A stretch of 64,000 nt of DNA from an uncultured Lachnospiraceae bacterium (GTDB lineage: Bacteria > Bacillota > Clostridia > Lachnospirales > Lachnospiraceae), in NCBI GenBank assembly GCA_902794095.1, contig CADBFZ010000003.1, forward strand, positions 248,001 to 312,000, read 5' to 3'. The notes beneath the pieces are model-generated. The model saw nothing but the letters and a program-made list of their open reading frames with translations. It ran no database searches and was not told where the DNA came from. Both the position numbers and the translations under genes were made by a program. Below are positions 52,787-61,300 of the stretch, one piece after another (within the stretch, counting starts at the first letter, position 1; each line of letters starts with the position of its first letter).

Positions 52787-54520
52787 TTATTCTTCTACGG
52801 AGAAATACATCTTTTCAAAGGCTTCCCTCAATTCGGCATTCCTTATGATCAGCTGGATTGCGGGAGCTCTCATTTTAGAGATCCATATGAATTCGCCTCT
52901 GTAAACTATAATGTTGATATTCCTGAATGTACTGTTGGGATTTTCGACAAGTCGGTAGTTCTTGTTCTTCTTGGCATATTCTCTCGATACTTCAAGCTGC
53001 TCCACATATTCTTCATATGTGTAGGGAAGATCAAAAGGAAGAGGGCCTCCGGGAAGCTGCATGAAGAGGGGACACTTCTCAAAGTCTTCTTTTGATACCA
53101 AAGGAACTTCGTCAACTACTTCCATATCCCTGATCCAGACTTCCATCATAGTTTTGAGACCTCTTAAGTATTCGATCTCTTTTGAAATGGTTTCTTCGGG
53201 AATGTTATTTCTCTTAAGTACATTCTTAAGAGTCTTCTCCTGAATGGTACACATGGGAAGGCTGGCCAGCTTATTATATCTGGGTCTCTTCTGGTAAGTG
53301 TTTATTTTCAGGAACTCGATAAATTCAGGCTGGTTATAATCCATATACATCTCCATAAGAGGAGAAGCATTGGCGATTATAGCATCGGCAGTTTGTCTTA
53401 CACCTGCTACAAAAGCCTTGGATGTGGTTGTGCGGAAGCAGTATCCCTTCTGGTCTCCGGATACACCGGCACCTATCATTGCAACTCCGCCCGCAACTCT
53501 GATGAGATGCTTGAATATATCATTATGTCTTTCGGGCAGATAGTAAACTTCAACCTGACCTGTCATATAGAAAGGAAGAAGTGCTTCAAGCGCAAAGAGG
53601 ATCTCTTTGGGAGTTGAGTCCAGATTGAGAACATACTGGAGCTTTACTCCTTTTTTAAGGATCATTGCAAGGCCGGTCATGAACTTCTTGGTGAATTCGG
53701 GATCATTGATAAGGTCCGACAATTCGAAGTCCGAGAATAAGAATACCGGCTCGTTTGACTTGGATGAAATAATGAGCTTGAGAATATCCAGCTCCGCAGC
53801 TTTATGCCCGTCAGGTCCGTAGTAAACTTTGGACTTGGGAATTGTAAAAGGAACATTGGGAAGCTTGATCTCGTCAAAATGAACCGATCTGATATAGTCG
53901 TTGAGATCAAACTCATCCACATATTTAAGGAAGACGGAGACGTTCTTGTCTTCGGAAATATTATCGTTATTAAGGATATATCCCTTCAAAAGAGTACAGA
54001 AAGAATCATAGGATTCGAACTTTTCTGATGCGGGCACACTTAAAAGATCTTTGAAAGCCGTAACCGATACGTTCTTTCCTAGAGCGGGATATATATACTT
54101 GCAAAGTGTGCTTACGAATTCCTCCGGATCGGGAGGGCGACGCTTTCCTGTCCTGATTCTTGAAATATAAGAAGGGTCATAGTTCATGACTCTGGACATT
54201 TCGGAAGCATTGAGAGAGAGTTCTCTTATAAGGAAGTTAAAATTTTCGTAATTGAAAGGAACGTTCAGAAGAGAAAGATCTGAATCGAATGCCTCAAGTA
54301 CATCGACAGCACTTATCGGTTCGCGGTCATTTTTGTGCGACAGTGCTTCAATGCCGTATGCGAGTTCCTCCAATACCCCTCTGTTGTCGGGGGATGGAAT
54401 TCTCTGACCGGTACGGTACCTACTGATGACGACCTGTGATACACCGCTTTCAAGGGACAATTCCTTAGCTGAAACACCGAGTTCTTTCAAATATGAGTCC
54501 AAACGTTCTGAAAATGACAT
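52787..54520 (-). CDS. Large regulator with two XRE-like HTH domains and an unknown C-terminal region
   Basis: 577 residues from the ATG at 54520 (AAGGA seven bases before); a longer frame opens at 54580 without a ribosome site. HTH 1 (about residues 1-45): SFSERLDSYLKELGVSAKEL, then SLESGVSQVVISRYRTGQRI. HTH 2 (about 90-130): LIRELSLNASEMSRVMNYDP and SYISRIRTGKRRPP. The two are similar and look like an internal duplication. Residues about 140-577 match no domain I know; they include PVFLFSDFELSDLIN and a region around GVAMIGAGVSGDQKGYCFRT that could be a sensor. No membrane helix. It is divergent from the GH5 gene, and the palindrome at 54551-54571 in its leader suggests autoregulation. Confidence 0.75.
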   Translation of the reverse strand: MSFSERLDSYLKELGVSAKELSLESGVSQVVISRYRTGQRIPSPDNRGVLEELAYGIEALSHKNDREPISAVDVLEAFDSDLSLLNVPFNYENFNFLIRELSLNASEMSRVMNYDPSYISRIRTGKRRPPDPEEFVSTLCKYIYPALGKNVSVTAFKDLLSVPASEKFESYDSFCTLLKGYILNNDNISEDKNVSVFLKYVDEFDLNDYIRSVHFDEIKLPNVPFTIPKSKVYYGPDGHKAAELDILKLIISSKSNEPVFLFSDFELSDLINDPEFTKKFMTGLAMILKKGVKLQYVLNLDSTPKEILFALEALLPFYMTGQVEVYYLPERHNDIFKHLIRVAGGVAMIGAGVSGDQKGYCFRTTTSKAFVAGVRQTADAIIANASPLMEMYMDYNQPEFIEFLKINTYQKRPRYNKLASLPMCTIQEKTLKNVLKRNNIPEETISKEIEYLRGLKTMMEVWIRDMEVVDEVPLVSKEDFEKCPLFMQLPGGPLPFDLPYTYEEYVEQLEVSREYAKKNKNYRLVENPNSTFRNINIIVYRGEFIWISKMRAPAIQLIIRNAELREAFEKMYFSVEE

Positions 54521-54550
54521 AGGCCTATCCTTAGAAAAAAAGTCAATGAC

Positions 54551-54571
54551 AATATTGGTAATTCCAATATT
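54551..54571. promoter_or_regulatory. Palindromic operator in the leader of the double-HTH gene
   Basis: AATATTGG (54551-54558) and its exact reverse complement CCAATATT (54564-54571), 5 nt apart. It lies 10-30 nt downstream of the start predicted from TATAAT on the minus strand (54588-54593), a repressor position. Confidence 0.6.
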
Positions 54572-54665
54572 ATTAAGCATATATTACATTATAACGCACG
54601 TTAAATAAAGAGTTTTTTGAAGCATTTTTTTATCTATTTTTTATTGGCTGTCGGGAACAGGATTT

Positions 54666-54674
54666 TGATATAAT
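54666..54674 (+). promoter_or_regulatory. Extended -10 promoter of the GH5 gene
   Basis: TGATATAAT (TG-N-TATAAT); TTGGCT at 54644-54649 is a poor -35 with a 19-bp spacer. The start codon is 46 nt further on. Confidence 0.55.
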
Positions 54675-54720
54675 AATCGGGTAGTTAAAAAAACGTTTTT
54701 TCATAATATATGGGAGTACT

Positions 54721-55749
54721 ATGAGAGAATTTAAAGGGTATGTTCACGGGGTAGATCTTGGCGGTTGGTTTTCACAGTGTGACCACTCTCAGGATCGTTA
54801 TGACAACTTCATAAAGGAAGAAGATTTTGCCACTATTGCATCATGGGGACTCGATCACGTAAGACTTCCCATCGACTATGAATTGGTTGAGGATGAAAAC
54901 GGCGGATACAGACAGGATGGTTTCGACCGCATCAGAAAAGCTCTTGAGTGGGCCGGAAAATATAACCTTAACACCGTTCTCGATCTTCACAAGACCTATG
55001 GGTATTCTTTTGACGTAGGATACGGAGAGAGCGGATTTTTCGAGAACGAGAAATATCAGGAGAGGTTCTATAAATTGTGGGAGAAGATCGCGTCCGAATT
55101 CGGAGGATACGGTGATGCTCTTGCTTTTGAACTTCTTAATGAAGTTACCAAGAAGGAATACTGCGATACCTGGAACAGGATTGCAAAAGAATGCATCGGA
55201 AGAATCCGTGCAATACTTCCCGATGTTAAAATTCTTATCGGCGGATATTACAACAACAGCATCGTAGCACTTAAGGATCTTGAAGCTCCTTACGATGAGA
55301 ATATAGTTTACAACTTCCATTGCTACGATCCTTTGATCTTCACTCATCAGGGTGCCGGCTGGGTTGAAGGAATGGATCTTGATTTCAGAATTCCCGTTGA
55401 TGCTACTTACGGAGAAATGGCGAAAGCTTCAGAGGAGCAGACCAAGGGAATCGGAGGCGAACTTAAGCTTCTTGATCCTAATGAGAAACTCAGTTCCAAG
55501 TATTTCGACAAGTGTTTTGCTGAGGCTGTTGCAGTCGCAGAGGAGAGAAATGTTCCTCTTTATTGCGGAGAATACGGAGTTATCGAGTGTGCATCCGCAG
55601 AAGATACTCTCAAGTGGTATGAAATGATCGGTGAGTCTTTCAACAGATTTAACATTGGAAGAGCAGCATGGTCATATAAGGAGATGAACTTCGGACTTAC
55701 AGCTCCCGAACTTGATTCGGTTCGTGACAAGCTGATCAAACTCTTATAA
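54721..55749 (+). CDS. Cytosolic GH5-family beta-glycosidase/endoglucanase
   Basis: 342 residues forming one (beta/alpha)8 catalytic domain. The acid/base is E141 in FELLNEV and the nucleophile E284 in YCGEYGVI, the two fixed glutamates of GH5. HVRLPIDYE and VLDLHKTYG carry the conserved Arg and His. No signal peptide, membrane segment or carbohydrate-binding module, so it should act inside the cell on imported oligosaccharides (for example cellodextrins), upstream of cellobiose phosphorylase. The exact substrate is inferred. GGGAG precedes the ATG. It is divergent from the double-HTH regulator and is followed by the T-box transcription unit. Confidence 0.9.
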   Translation: MREFKGYVHGVDLGGWFSQCDHSQDRYDNFIKEEDFATIASWGLDHVRLPIDYELVEDENGGYRQDGFDRIRKALEWAGKYNLNTVLDLHKTYGYSFDVGYGESGFFENEKYQERFYKLWEKIASEFGGYGDALAFELLNEVTKKEYCDTWNRIAKECIGRIRAILPDVKILIGGYYNNSIVALKDLEAPYDENIVYNFHCYDPLIFTHQGAGWVEGMDLDFRIPVDATYGEMAKASEEQTKGIGGELKLLDPNEKLSSKYFDKCFAEAVAVAEERNVPLYCGEYGVIECASAEDTLKWYEMIGESFNRFNIGRAAWSYKEMNFGLTAPELDSVRDKLIKLL

Positions 55750-55774
55750 TTTTTCCGAAAAAGATTGCAAAGAG

Positions 55775-55802
55775 TTTACACATGTATTATTCTGAATAAA
55801 AT
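55775..55802 (+). promoter_or_regulatory. Promoter of the T-box trpEG unit
   Basis: TTTACA (55775-55780), 16-bp spacer, TAAAAT (55797-55802); predicted start about 55809. Confidence 0.6.
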
Positions 55803-55809
55803 CATATAT

Positions 55810-56062
55810 AAACCGATGACGAAGAGGAGTAGCAAAGGATGCTTGCTCAGAGAGAGCCCGGGGTGGTGTGATCCGGACAGTAAAGGCTTTTGTGAATGGA
55901 CTTCGGAGGGCATGGAGGAAATACCATGACGTAAGGCATACGTTAGTTGCCGGGGATATGTAGGTATCCCGCGAGAGCATGGGTCAAACCATGAAGCAGG
56001 GTGGCACCGCGAATAGTAGATTCGTCCCTGACAGTATATTTGTACTGTCAGGGATTTTTTTA
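55810..56062 (+). ncRNA. Tryptophan T-box riboswitch upstream of trpE
   Basis: The T-box sequence AGGGTGGCACCGCG is at 55998-56011. Stem I includes the AG-bulge/distal-loop sequence CAGAGAGAGCCCGGGGTGG (about 55851-55865). The likely specifier is TGG at 55897-55899 in GAATGGAC, followed by the expected purine. TTCGTCCCT (56021-56029) can pair with the T-box to form the antiterminator; otherwise it joins the terminator TCCCTGACAGTA (56025-56036) with TACTGTCAGGGA (56043-56054) and seven T. Uncharged tRNA-Trp would allow read-through into trpEG. Confidence 0.93.
56025..56061 (+). terminator. T-box regulated terminator
   Basis: Perfect 12-bp stem with a 6-nt loop and T-run, the off state of the Trp T-box. 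Confidence 0.93.
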
Positions 56063-56075
56063 TGGAGGAAAGCAC

Positions 56076-57524
56076 ATGACTATCGAAGAATTAAAAGCTT
56101 TTAAAGACCAGGGAAAATATGACATCGCACCGGTTAGCTGTGAAATGCTTTCCGATATGAGAACACCGATACAGGTACTGAGGATACTTAAGAATGTATC
56201 GGATCACTGCTATCTTCTCGAGTCTGCCAAGGACAATGACAACTGGGGAAGATATACTTTCCTTGGCTTTGATCCCAAGCTTGAGATCACTTGCCTTAAC
56301 GGAAAGATGAAGATCGGAGATGAATGCTTTGATACCGATTGCCCCGATAAACATATCAGAGAACTTCTTTCACGTTACAGAAGTCCCAAGGTAGCATCTC
56401 TTCCTCCTTTTACCGGAGGCCTTGTAGGATACTTTGCATATGACTACATTAAGTATGCGGAGAAATCACTTCACCTTACGGAGGAAGACGAAGAGCAGTT
56501 CAATGATATCGATCTTATGCTCTTTGATAAGGTAATCGCATTCGATCATCTTAAGCAGAAGATCATTATCATCGTAAACATTCATTTGGATGATATCGAT
56601 GCAGAGTTCTCAAGGGCAAAGGAAGAGCTTTCGAAATTAAAGGATCTCATTGAAAACGGCAAGATGTGCGCAGATACCGCAGGAAGGGCTACAGGAGAGT
56701 TTACTCCGGTATTCGATAAAGAAGCATACTGTGCAATGGTTGAAAAGGCTAAGCATCATATCGTTGAAGGAGATATCTTCCAGATAGTCCTGTCCAATAA
56801 GCTCAGTGCTCCTTTTGAAGGATCTCTTCTTAATACATACAGAATGCTCAGAACTATCAATCCTTCACCGTATATGTTCTATTTCAGCTCAAACGATCTG
56901 GAACTTGCAGGTGCTTCTCCGGAGACTCTTGTAAAGCTTCAGGACGGCGTGCTTCATACATTTCCTCTTGCGGGAACAAGAAAGCGCGGTAAGGACGAAG
57001 AGGAAGATAAGGCACTTGTTGAGGACCTTCTTGCAGATCCCAAGGAACTTGCAGAGCACAACATGCTGGTGGACCTGGGAAGAAACGATCTTGGAAGAAT
57101 CTCAAAGTTCGGAACCGTTGAAGTGGAAAGACTTCGTGAAGTGCAGTTCTTCTCACATGTAATGCATATCGGCTCAACCGTAAGGGGTGAGATCAGGGAT
57201 GATGAGGATGCAATGTCCGCAATAGGCGCGGTACTTCCTGCAGGAACTCTCTCCGGTGCGCCCAAGATCAGAGCATGTGAACTAATTGATGAGCTTGAAG
57301 GCAATAAGAGAGGCGTCTACGGCGGTGCGATCGGATATATCGACTTTACCGGAAACCTCGATACATGTATCTCCATAAGACTTGCTTATAAGAAAAAGGG
57401 CAAGGTATTTGTAAGAAGCGGTGCCGGCATTGTAGCCGATTCCGTACCTGAGTCCGAGTTTATCGAATGCATCAACAAAGCATCAGCAGTTATTAAAGCC
57501 ATCACACAGGCATCGGAGGTGTAA
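56076..57524 (+). CDS. trpE: Anthranilate synthase component I
   Basis: 482 residues from the ATG at 56076 (GGAGGA before it); a longer frame opening at 56001 lies within the T-box. The N-terminal LLES motif (HCYLLESAKDNDNWGRYTFL), which binds tryptophan for feedback inhibition, is intact. The chorismate-binding domain carries GDIFQIVLSNKL, GASPETLVKL, DLGRNDLGRI, GTLSGAPKIRACELI and YGGAIGYIDF. It converts chorismate and ammonia from TrpG to anthranilate in the cytosol. trpG starts 1 nt after its stop. Expression is controlled by tRNA-Trp charging through the T-box. Confidence 0.96.
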   Translation: MTIEELKAFKDQGKYDIAPVSCEMLSDMRTPIQVLRILKNVSDHCYLLESAKDNDNWGRYTFLGFDPKLEITCLNGKMKIGDECFDTDCPDKHIRELLSRYRSPKVASLPPFTGGLVGYFAYDYIKYAEKSLHLTEEDEEQFNDIDLMLFDKVIAFDHLKQKIIIIVNIHLDDIDAEFSRAKEELSKLKDLIENGKMCADTAGRATGEFTPVFDKEAYCAMVEKAKHHIVEGDIFQIVLSNKLSAPFEGSLLNTYRMLRTINPSPYMFYFSSNDLELAGASPETLVKLQDGVLHTFPLAGTRKRGKDEEEDKALVEDLLADPKELAEHNMLVDLGRNDLGRISKFGTVEVERLREVQFFSHVMHIGSTVRGEIRDDEDAMSAIGAVLPAGTLSGAPKIRACELIDELEGNKRGVYGGAIGYIDFTGNLDTCISIRLAYKKKGKVFVRSGAGIVADSVPESEFIECINKASAVIKAITQASEV

Positions 57525-57525
57525 G

Positions 57526-58095
57526 ATGATTCTTCTTATAGATAATTACGACAGCTTTTCATATAATCTGTTTCAGCTTGTCGGCGAGATCAATCCTGAC
57601 ATTCGTGTCATAAGAAATGATGCTTATACCGTTGAGGAGATAAGGCAGATGAAGCCTTCCCACATAATCTTAAGCCCCGGCCCCGGAAGACCCGAGGATG
57701 CGGGTGTATGTATAGATGTGGTTAAGGAGCTTTCCGGCGAGTTTCCCATTCTCGGAGTATGTCTCGGACACCAATCTATCTGCGCGGCATTCGGTGCAGT
57801 GGTAACTTACGCAAAGACCCTTATGCACGGAAAGAGTTCGATTGTTACCCTTGATACCGACTCAGCACTTTTTAAAGGATTCGGTAAGACAACGGAAGTT
57901 GCAAGATATCACTCTCTTGCTGCGGATGAAAATACAATGCCTGAATGCCTTAGGGTTACTGCACGTACCGATGACGGCGAAGTAATGGCTGTTGAACATA
58001 AAGAGTTTAAGGTATACGGAGTCCAGTTCCACCCTGAATCCATCCTTACTCCCGAGGGCAGAAAGATGCTCAGAAACTACCTTGATGTAAAGTAA
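57526..58095 (+). CDS. trpG: Anthranilate synthase component II (glutamine amidotransferase)
   Basis: 189 residues, one class I glutamine amidotransferase domain. It opens ILLIDNYDSFSYNLFQLVGE. The oxyanion region is LSPGPGRPEDAG, the catalytic cysteine C79 is in GVCLGHQS, and the His-Glu pair is in QFHPESI. It supplies ammonia to TrpE; such subunits sometimes also serve PabB. It follows trpE by 1 nt. No further trp genes follow; the next unit is gltB. Confidence 0.95.
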   Translation: MILLIDNYDSFSYNLFQLVGEINPDIRVIRNDAYTVEEIRQMKPSHIILSPGPGRPEDAGVCIDVVKELSGEFPILGVCLGHQSICAAFGAVVTYAKTLMHGKSSIVTLDTDSALFKGFGKTTEVARYHSLAADENTMPECLRVTARTDDGEVMAVEHKEFKVYGVQFHPESILTPEGRKMLRNYLDVK

Positions 58096-58153
58096 TGTCA
58101 ATCCGGCTTTGCACTTTGCACAGTGTATCGCATTAAAGTAATAAAGTTTTTTG

Positions 58154-58182
58154 TTGACAAAACTGTTTTAAAAGTCTATTTT
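58154..58182 (+). promoter_or_regulatory. Promoter of gltBD
   Basis: TTGACA (58154-58159), 17-bp spacer, TATTTT (58177-58182); predicted start about 58189, roughly 11 nt before a terminator hairpin. Confidence 0.6.
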
Positions 58183-58199
58183 ATTGAGAAAGAGGCAAA

Positions 58200-58239
58200 G
58201 GCGTCTCTAATGTTTTAATGACATTAGAGGCGTCTTTTT
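58200..58239 (+). terminator. Terminator hairpin in the gltB leader
   Basis: GGCGTCTCTAATGT (58200-58213) pairs with ACATTAGAGGCGTC (58221-58234, two G-U pairs) and is followed by TTTTTCTTTTTTT. It lies between the gltB promoter and the gene, so it may end trpEG transcripts or attenuate gltB. Confidence 0.88.
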
Positions 58240-58318
58240 CTTTTTTTCTACGGGGTGAAATGTAAATCGGGCCCGGCTCGATATGAATCTGAAAAGCAAT
58301 TGGTGAAAGGAAGAAGAC

Positions 58319-61300
58319 ATGGACAATAATCTTTCATATGACAGAGAACATGATGCGTGCGGTATCGGTGCGGTAGTTAAGATTGATGGCGTACCCGAAT
58401 ATTCCGTTCTCGATGATGCTCTTACCATCGTTGAAAAGCTTGAGCACAGAGCAGGTAAAGATGCGAGCGGTAAGGTCGGAGACGGCGTAGGTATCATGCT
58501 TCAGATCTCTCATTCTTTTTTCGCGTCAGCGCTTAAGAAGGCTGGAATAAAGGTTGGTCATGCGGGAGATTACGGTATCGGTATGTTCTTCCTTCCTCAG
58601 GATGAATTAAAGCGCACTTTCGCAAAGAGACTCTTTGAAGTTATCGCAGACAAAGAGGGCGTAGAGGTAAAGGGCTGGAGAGAGGTTCCCACCAATCCCA
58701 AGATCCTCGGCGAGAGAGCCTTTGATTGCATGCCTTCAATCTGGCAGTGCGTCGTCGGAAGACCTGAGAATATTCAGAAGGGAATCGACTTCGACAGAAA
58801 GCTTTATGTCATCAGAAGAGAGTTTGAGCAGTCTTCCGATGATACTTATATCTGTTCACTTTCTTCAAGAACAATAGTCTATAAGGGCATGTTCCTTGTT
58901 TCACAGCTCAGACGTTTCTATGACGATCTTCAGAGCAAGGAATATACAACCGCAGTTGCTCTTGTTCATTCAAGATTTTCTACCAATACACTTCCCAGCT
59001 GGGAGAGAGCACATCCCTACAGATTCATCGCTCACAACGGTGAGATCAATACCATAAGAGGTAACTCTGACAGAATGCTTGCCCGTGAGGAGACCATGCA
59101 CTCTGCACTTCTCGAGTCCGAAAAGAGCAAGATCTATCCCGTTATCTCCGCAAGCGGATCCGACTCTGCAATGCTGGACAATACTCTTGAATTCCTCTAC
59201 ATGAACGGAATGGATCTTCCTCTTGCAATGATGGCGCTGATCCCTGAGCCTTGGAAGCACAACAGATTCATGAGCGAATCCAAGAAGGATTTCTATCACT
59301 ACTATGCAACCATGATGGAGCCCTGGGACGGCCCTGCTGCAATTCTTTTCACCGACGGTGAACTCTTCGGTGCAACTCTCGACCGTAACGGACTTCGTCC
59401 TTCAAGATACTATGTTACCGATGACAACAGACTGATCCTCTCATCAGAGGTTGGTGTACTTGATATTGCTCCCGAGCACATCGTAGAAAAATCAAGACTT
59501 ACTCCCGGAAGAATGCTTCTTGTGGATATGCGCAAGAAGAGAATCATTTCCGATGAAGAGTGCAAGGAATTCTATGCATCATCCAATCCTTACGGTGAGT
59601 GGCTTGATGCACATCTGATCAGACTTAAGGACCTGACCATTCCCAATCATCAGGTTCCCGTTCACACTCAGCCCGAAAGAGACAGACTCTATAAGGTATT
59701 CGGATACAGCTATGAGGAAGTTAAGACCTACATTCTTGAGGCTGCCAAGAACGGTGCAGAACCCACCGTATCAATGGGTCACGACGTGCCCCTTGCTTCT
59801 CTTTCCGACAATTACCCTCTGATGTACAGATTCTTCCAGCAGCAGTTTGCTCAGGTTACGAATCCTCCCATCGACTCACTCAGAGAAAAGATTGTCACAG
59901 ACACAACCGTATACATCGGATCCGACGGAGACCTTCTCTGTGAAAAGAGTGATAACTGCACCGTGCTTGAGGTTAACAACCCCATCCTTACCGGCGTAGA
60001 TGTCATGAAGATCCGTTCAATGAAGAGAAAAGGTTTCAAGACCGAGACCATTTCCCTTCTGTATTACAAGCACACCTCCCTGTCGCGCGCGGTCGAGCAG
60101 CTCTATCTCTCCGTAGACCGCGCGGTATCGCAGGGTGCAAATATCATCATCCTGTCAGACCGCGGAGTTGACGAAAACCACGTACCCATCCCCGCACTTC
60201 TTGCAGTATCCGCAGTTGAGCAGCATCTCGTTCACACGAAAAAGAGAACGGCAGTATCGCTCATCCTCGAGACCGCTGAAGTAAGAGATGTTCACCAGAC
60301 CGCATGTATACTGGGCTTTGGTGCACGTGCCGTTAACCCTTATCTTGCACATGAGTGTATCGGAGAACTTATTAACCTCGGACTTCTCGATAAGGATCTT
60401 CACACCGCAATCGATGATTTCGACAAGGCACTTTTATCAGGTGTTGTTAAGATCGCAGCTAAGATGGGTATCTCAACCATCCAGTCATATCAGTCCGCAA
60501 GAATCTTCGAAGCTATCGGGCTTTCCGATGAAGTTATCAGGGACTACTTTGCAGGTGTTGCATCAAGAGTCGGCGGAATCGGTGTTAAGGAACTGGAAGA
60601 GGGCATCTCTTACAGACACGACAGAGCATTCGATCCCATGGGTCTTCCTGTTGATCCCGTACTGGACAGCATGGGTTATCACAACTTAAGAAGCGGAAAC
60701 GGCAAGGAAGATCATCTCTATTCTCCCAAGGTTATCGTTCTTCTCCAGCAGGCTGTAAGAACAGGGGATTACGAGAAGTTCAAAGAATACACTTCACTTG
60801 TAGACGATGCAAAGCATCCTCATACCTTAAGAGGTCTTCTTGAATTCGTTCCCGCAGGTAAGAGCATTGATATCGATAAAGTAGAACCCGTAAGCGAGAT
60901 CGTTAAACGTTTCCAGGTCGGTGCAATGAGCTACGGTTCACTTTCAAGAGAAGCGCACGAGACCATCGCAACCGCAATGAACAGACTGGGCGGAAGATCC
61001 AACACCGGTGAAGGCGGTGAAGCTTCCGACAGATTCGGCACCGAGAGAAACTCTGCAGTTAAGCAGGTTGCATCCGGAAGATTCGGCGTTACCGAAGAGT
61101 ACCTTCTCAGCGCAAATGAAATTCAGATCAAGATGGCACAGGGCGCTAAGCCCGGTGAAGGCGGAAACCTACCCGCAGCTAAGGTTTACCCCTGGGTTGC
61201 AAAGACCAGATGTTCAACACCCGGCGTACAGCTGATCTCCCCTCCACCTCATCACGATATCTATTCCATTGAGGATCTGGCTCAGCTTATTTACGACCTT

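Noticed and set aside
56001-56075. N-terminal extension of TrpE
   Set aside because: The extra codons lie in the T-box antiterminator and terminator; a ribosome site and the usual TrpE start are at 56076.
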